Shown here: piece after piece, positions 6,246 through 6,629 of the stretch
How positions within the stretch are numbered: the first letter of the stretch is position 1
How the letters are laid out: the number at the start of each line of letters is the position of its first letter
From: Hydrogenothermaceae bacterium
Lineage (GTDB): Bacteria > Aquificota > Aquificia > Aquificales > Hydrogenothermaceae
Reading direction: 5' to 3'
DNA length: 6,629 bases
Assembly (NCBI GenBank): GCA_015490675.1
Contig: WFXI01000183.1
Span: 1 to 6,629, forward strand
Made by a program: the position numbers and the translations under genes
Notes under the pieces: model-generated
What the model saw: only the letters and a program-made list of their open reading frames with translations
What the model was told of the DNA's origin: nothing
Databases searched by the model: none

Positions 6246-6629
6246 ATGTTAGCACCTTCCTTTGTCCTTTTCTTTCTATTTCTATATTTATATATTTTTC
6301 GTTCCTTACCATATTATAAATTTTAAAAGCCTCTTCGGCAGTTCTGATAGGCATATTGTTTACACTTAAAATTAAATCTCCAGAACGAAGTCCAAGCTTA
6401 TAAAGTAAAGTGTTTGGTTTTATATATTTAAATCTAAATCCTACTGTTTGACCATTTTTTATTTCTGGAACAAGTAGTACATTTTTAAAGATTGTTCCTA
6501 TATCTGCAGTTTTTTCCTCTATGAATCTTTTATCAATCTGGATAACATTGTTATCTTTTTTAATAAATTTATCTTCAGAATTTTTACTTACTGTATTTAT
6601 TTTTGAAAGTTTTCTATTAACACTTATAG
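6232..6629 (-). CDS. gspC: Type II secretion system protein GspC, C-terminal part with PDZ domain (partial)
   Basis: The frame enters from the right window edge and ends with TAG at 6234-6232, giving the last 131 residues. GspC is a bitopic inner-membrane protein whose periplasmic part binds the N0 domain of GspD and helps choose substrates. The visible part starts in a Lys/Asn/Ser-rich linker. It continues with an amphipathic stretch (VIQIDKRFIEEKTADIGTIF, residues 28-47) like the segment before the PDZ domain in GspC, then LLVPE. A PDZ domain follows, with VGFRFKYIKPNTLLYKLGL (62-80), the hallmark RSGDLILSVNN (81-91) and a final strand IEIERKGQ. The N-terminal membrane segment and the homology region that binds GspD lie outside the window. 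It overlaps gspD by 14 bases. The combination of GFR, GLRSGD and position before gspD makes GspC much more likely than a DegP-type or other PDZ protein. Confidence 0.93.
   Translation of the reverse strand, partial: ISVNRKLSKINTVSKNSEDKFIKKDNNVIQIDKRFIEEKTADIGTIFKNVLLVPEIKNGQTVGFRFKYIKPNTLLYKLGLRSGDLILSVNNMPIRTAEEAFKIYNMVRNEKYINIEIERKGQRKVLTYEIR
6253..6260 (-). promoter_or_regulatory. Ribosome binding site of gspD inside gspC
   Basis: GGAAGGTG on the - strand lies seven bases before the gspD ATG (6245-6243) and within the last codons of gspC. It is the strongest Shine-Dalgarno of the - strand run, and the 14-base gene overlap implies translational coupling of gspC and gspD. Confidence 0.75.

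Noticed and set aside
1627..6629. Reading the - strand run as a type IV pilus or MSHA locus (pilQ/mshL, pilB/mshE, pilC/mshG)
   Set aside because: The PDZ-containing GspC with its GLRSGD motif directly before the secretin is specific to type II secretion. No pilM/N/O/P or msh-type partners are visible.
1..6629. CRISPR array, tRNA, rRNA, transposase, toxin-antitoxin or defence genes
   Set aside because: No direct-repeat array, structured RNA or gene of these families was seen, and coding sequence accounts for nearly every base.

Overview
The window is a piece of a very AT-rich bacterial chromosome carrying the core of a type II secretion system (T2SS). The proteins are dominated by Lys, Glu, Ile and Asn, and the genes are packed with almost no intergenic DNA. 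This fits an AT-rich, possibly thermophilic didermic bacterium. An Aquificota member of the Hydrogenothermaceae type is my best guess, but that is inference only; no marker gene in the window fixes the taxonomy.

Layout: two genes on the + strand converge on four genes on the - strand. The + strand holds the 3' end of an unidentified gene with a SPOR-like C-terminus (3-302). It is followed 13 bases later by a complete ExeA/GspA-family AAA+ ATPase with one membrane segment and a SPOR-like C-terminal domain (316-1626). The - strand, read right to left, holds the 3' part of gspC (6232-6629), gspD (4263-6245), gspE (2829-4253) and gspF (1627-2823). The stop codons of the ATPase gene and gspF abut with no base between them and sit inside an imperfect palindrome.

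Together, GspC (inner-membrane clamp), GspD (outer-membrane secretin), GspE (cytoplasmic ATPase) and GspF (inner-membrane platform) form the envelope-spanning core of a T2SS. The ExeA-like ATPase is the kind of protein known in Aeromonas to help insert or assemble the secretin through the peptidoglycan. Here its usual peptidoglycan-binding domain appears to be replaced by a SPOR-like fold, and its upstream neighbour ends in a second SPOR-like domain. The pseudopilin genes (gspG-K) and gspL/M are not in the window, and gspF is the last gene of its run, so the T2SS genes are split.

There is no gene-free stretch of any size. I see no tRNA, rRNA, CRISPR array, insertion sequence or unrelated accessory system. 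The most interesting point is the modular ATPase-TM-SPOR gene, which carries a strong internal ribosome-binding-site-like sequence exactly before its TM-SPOR half.
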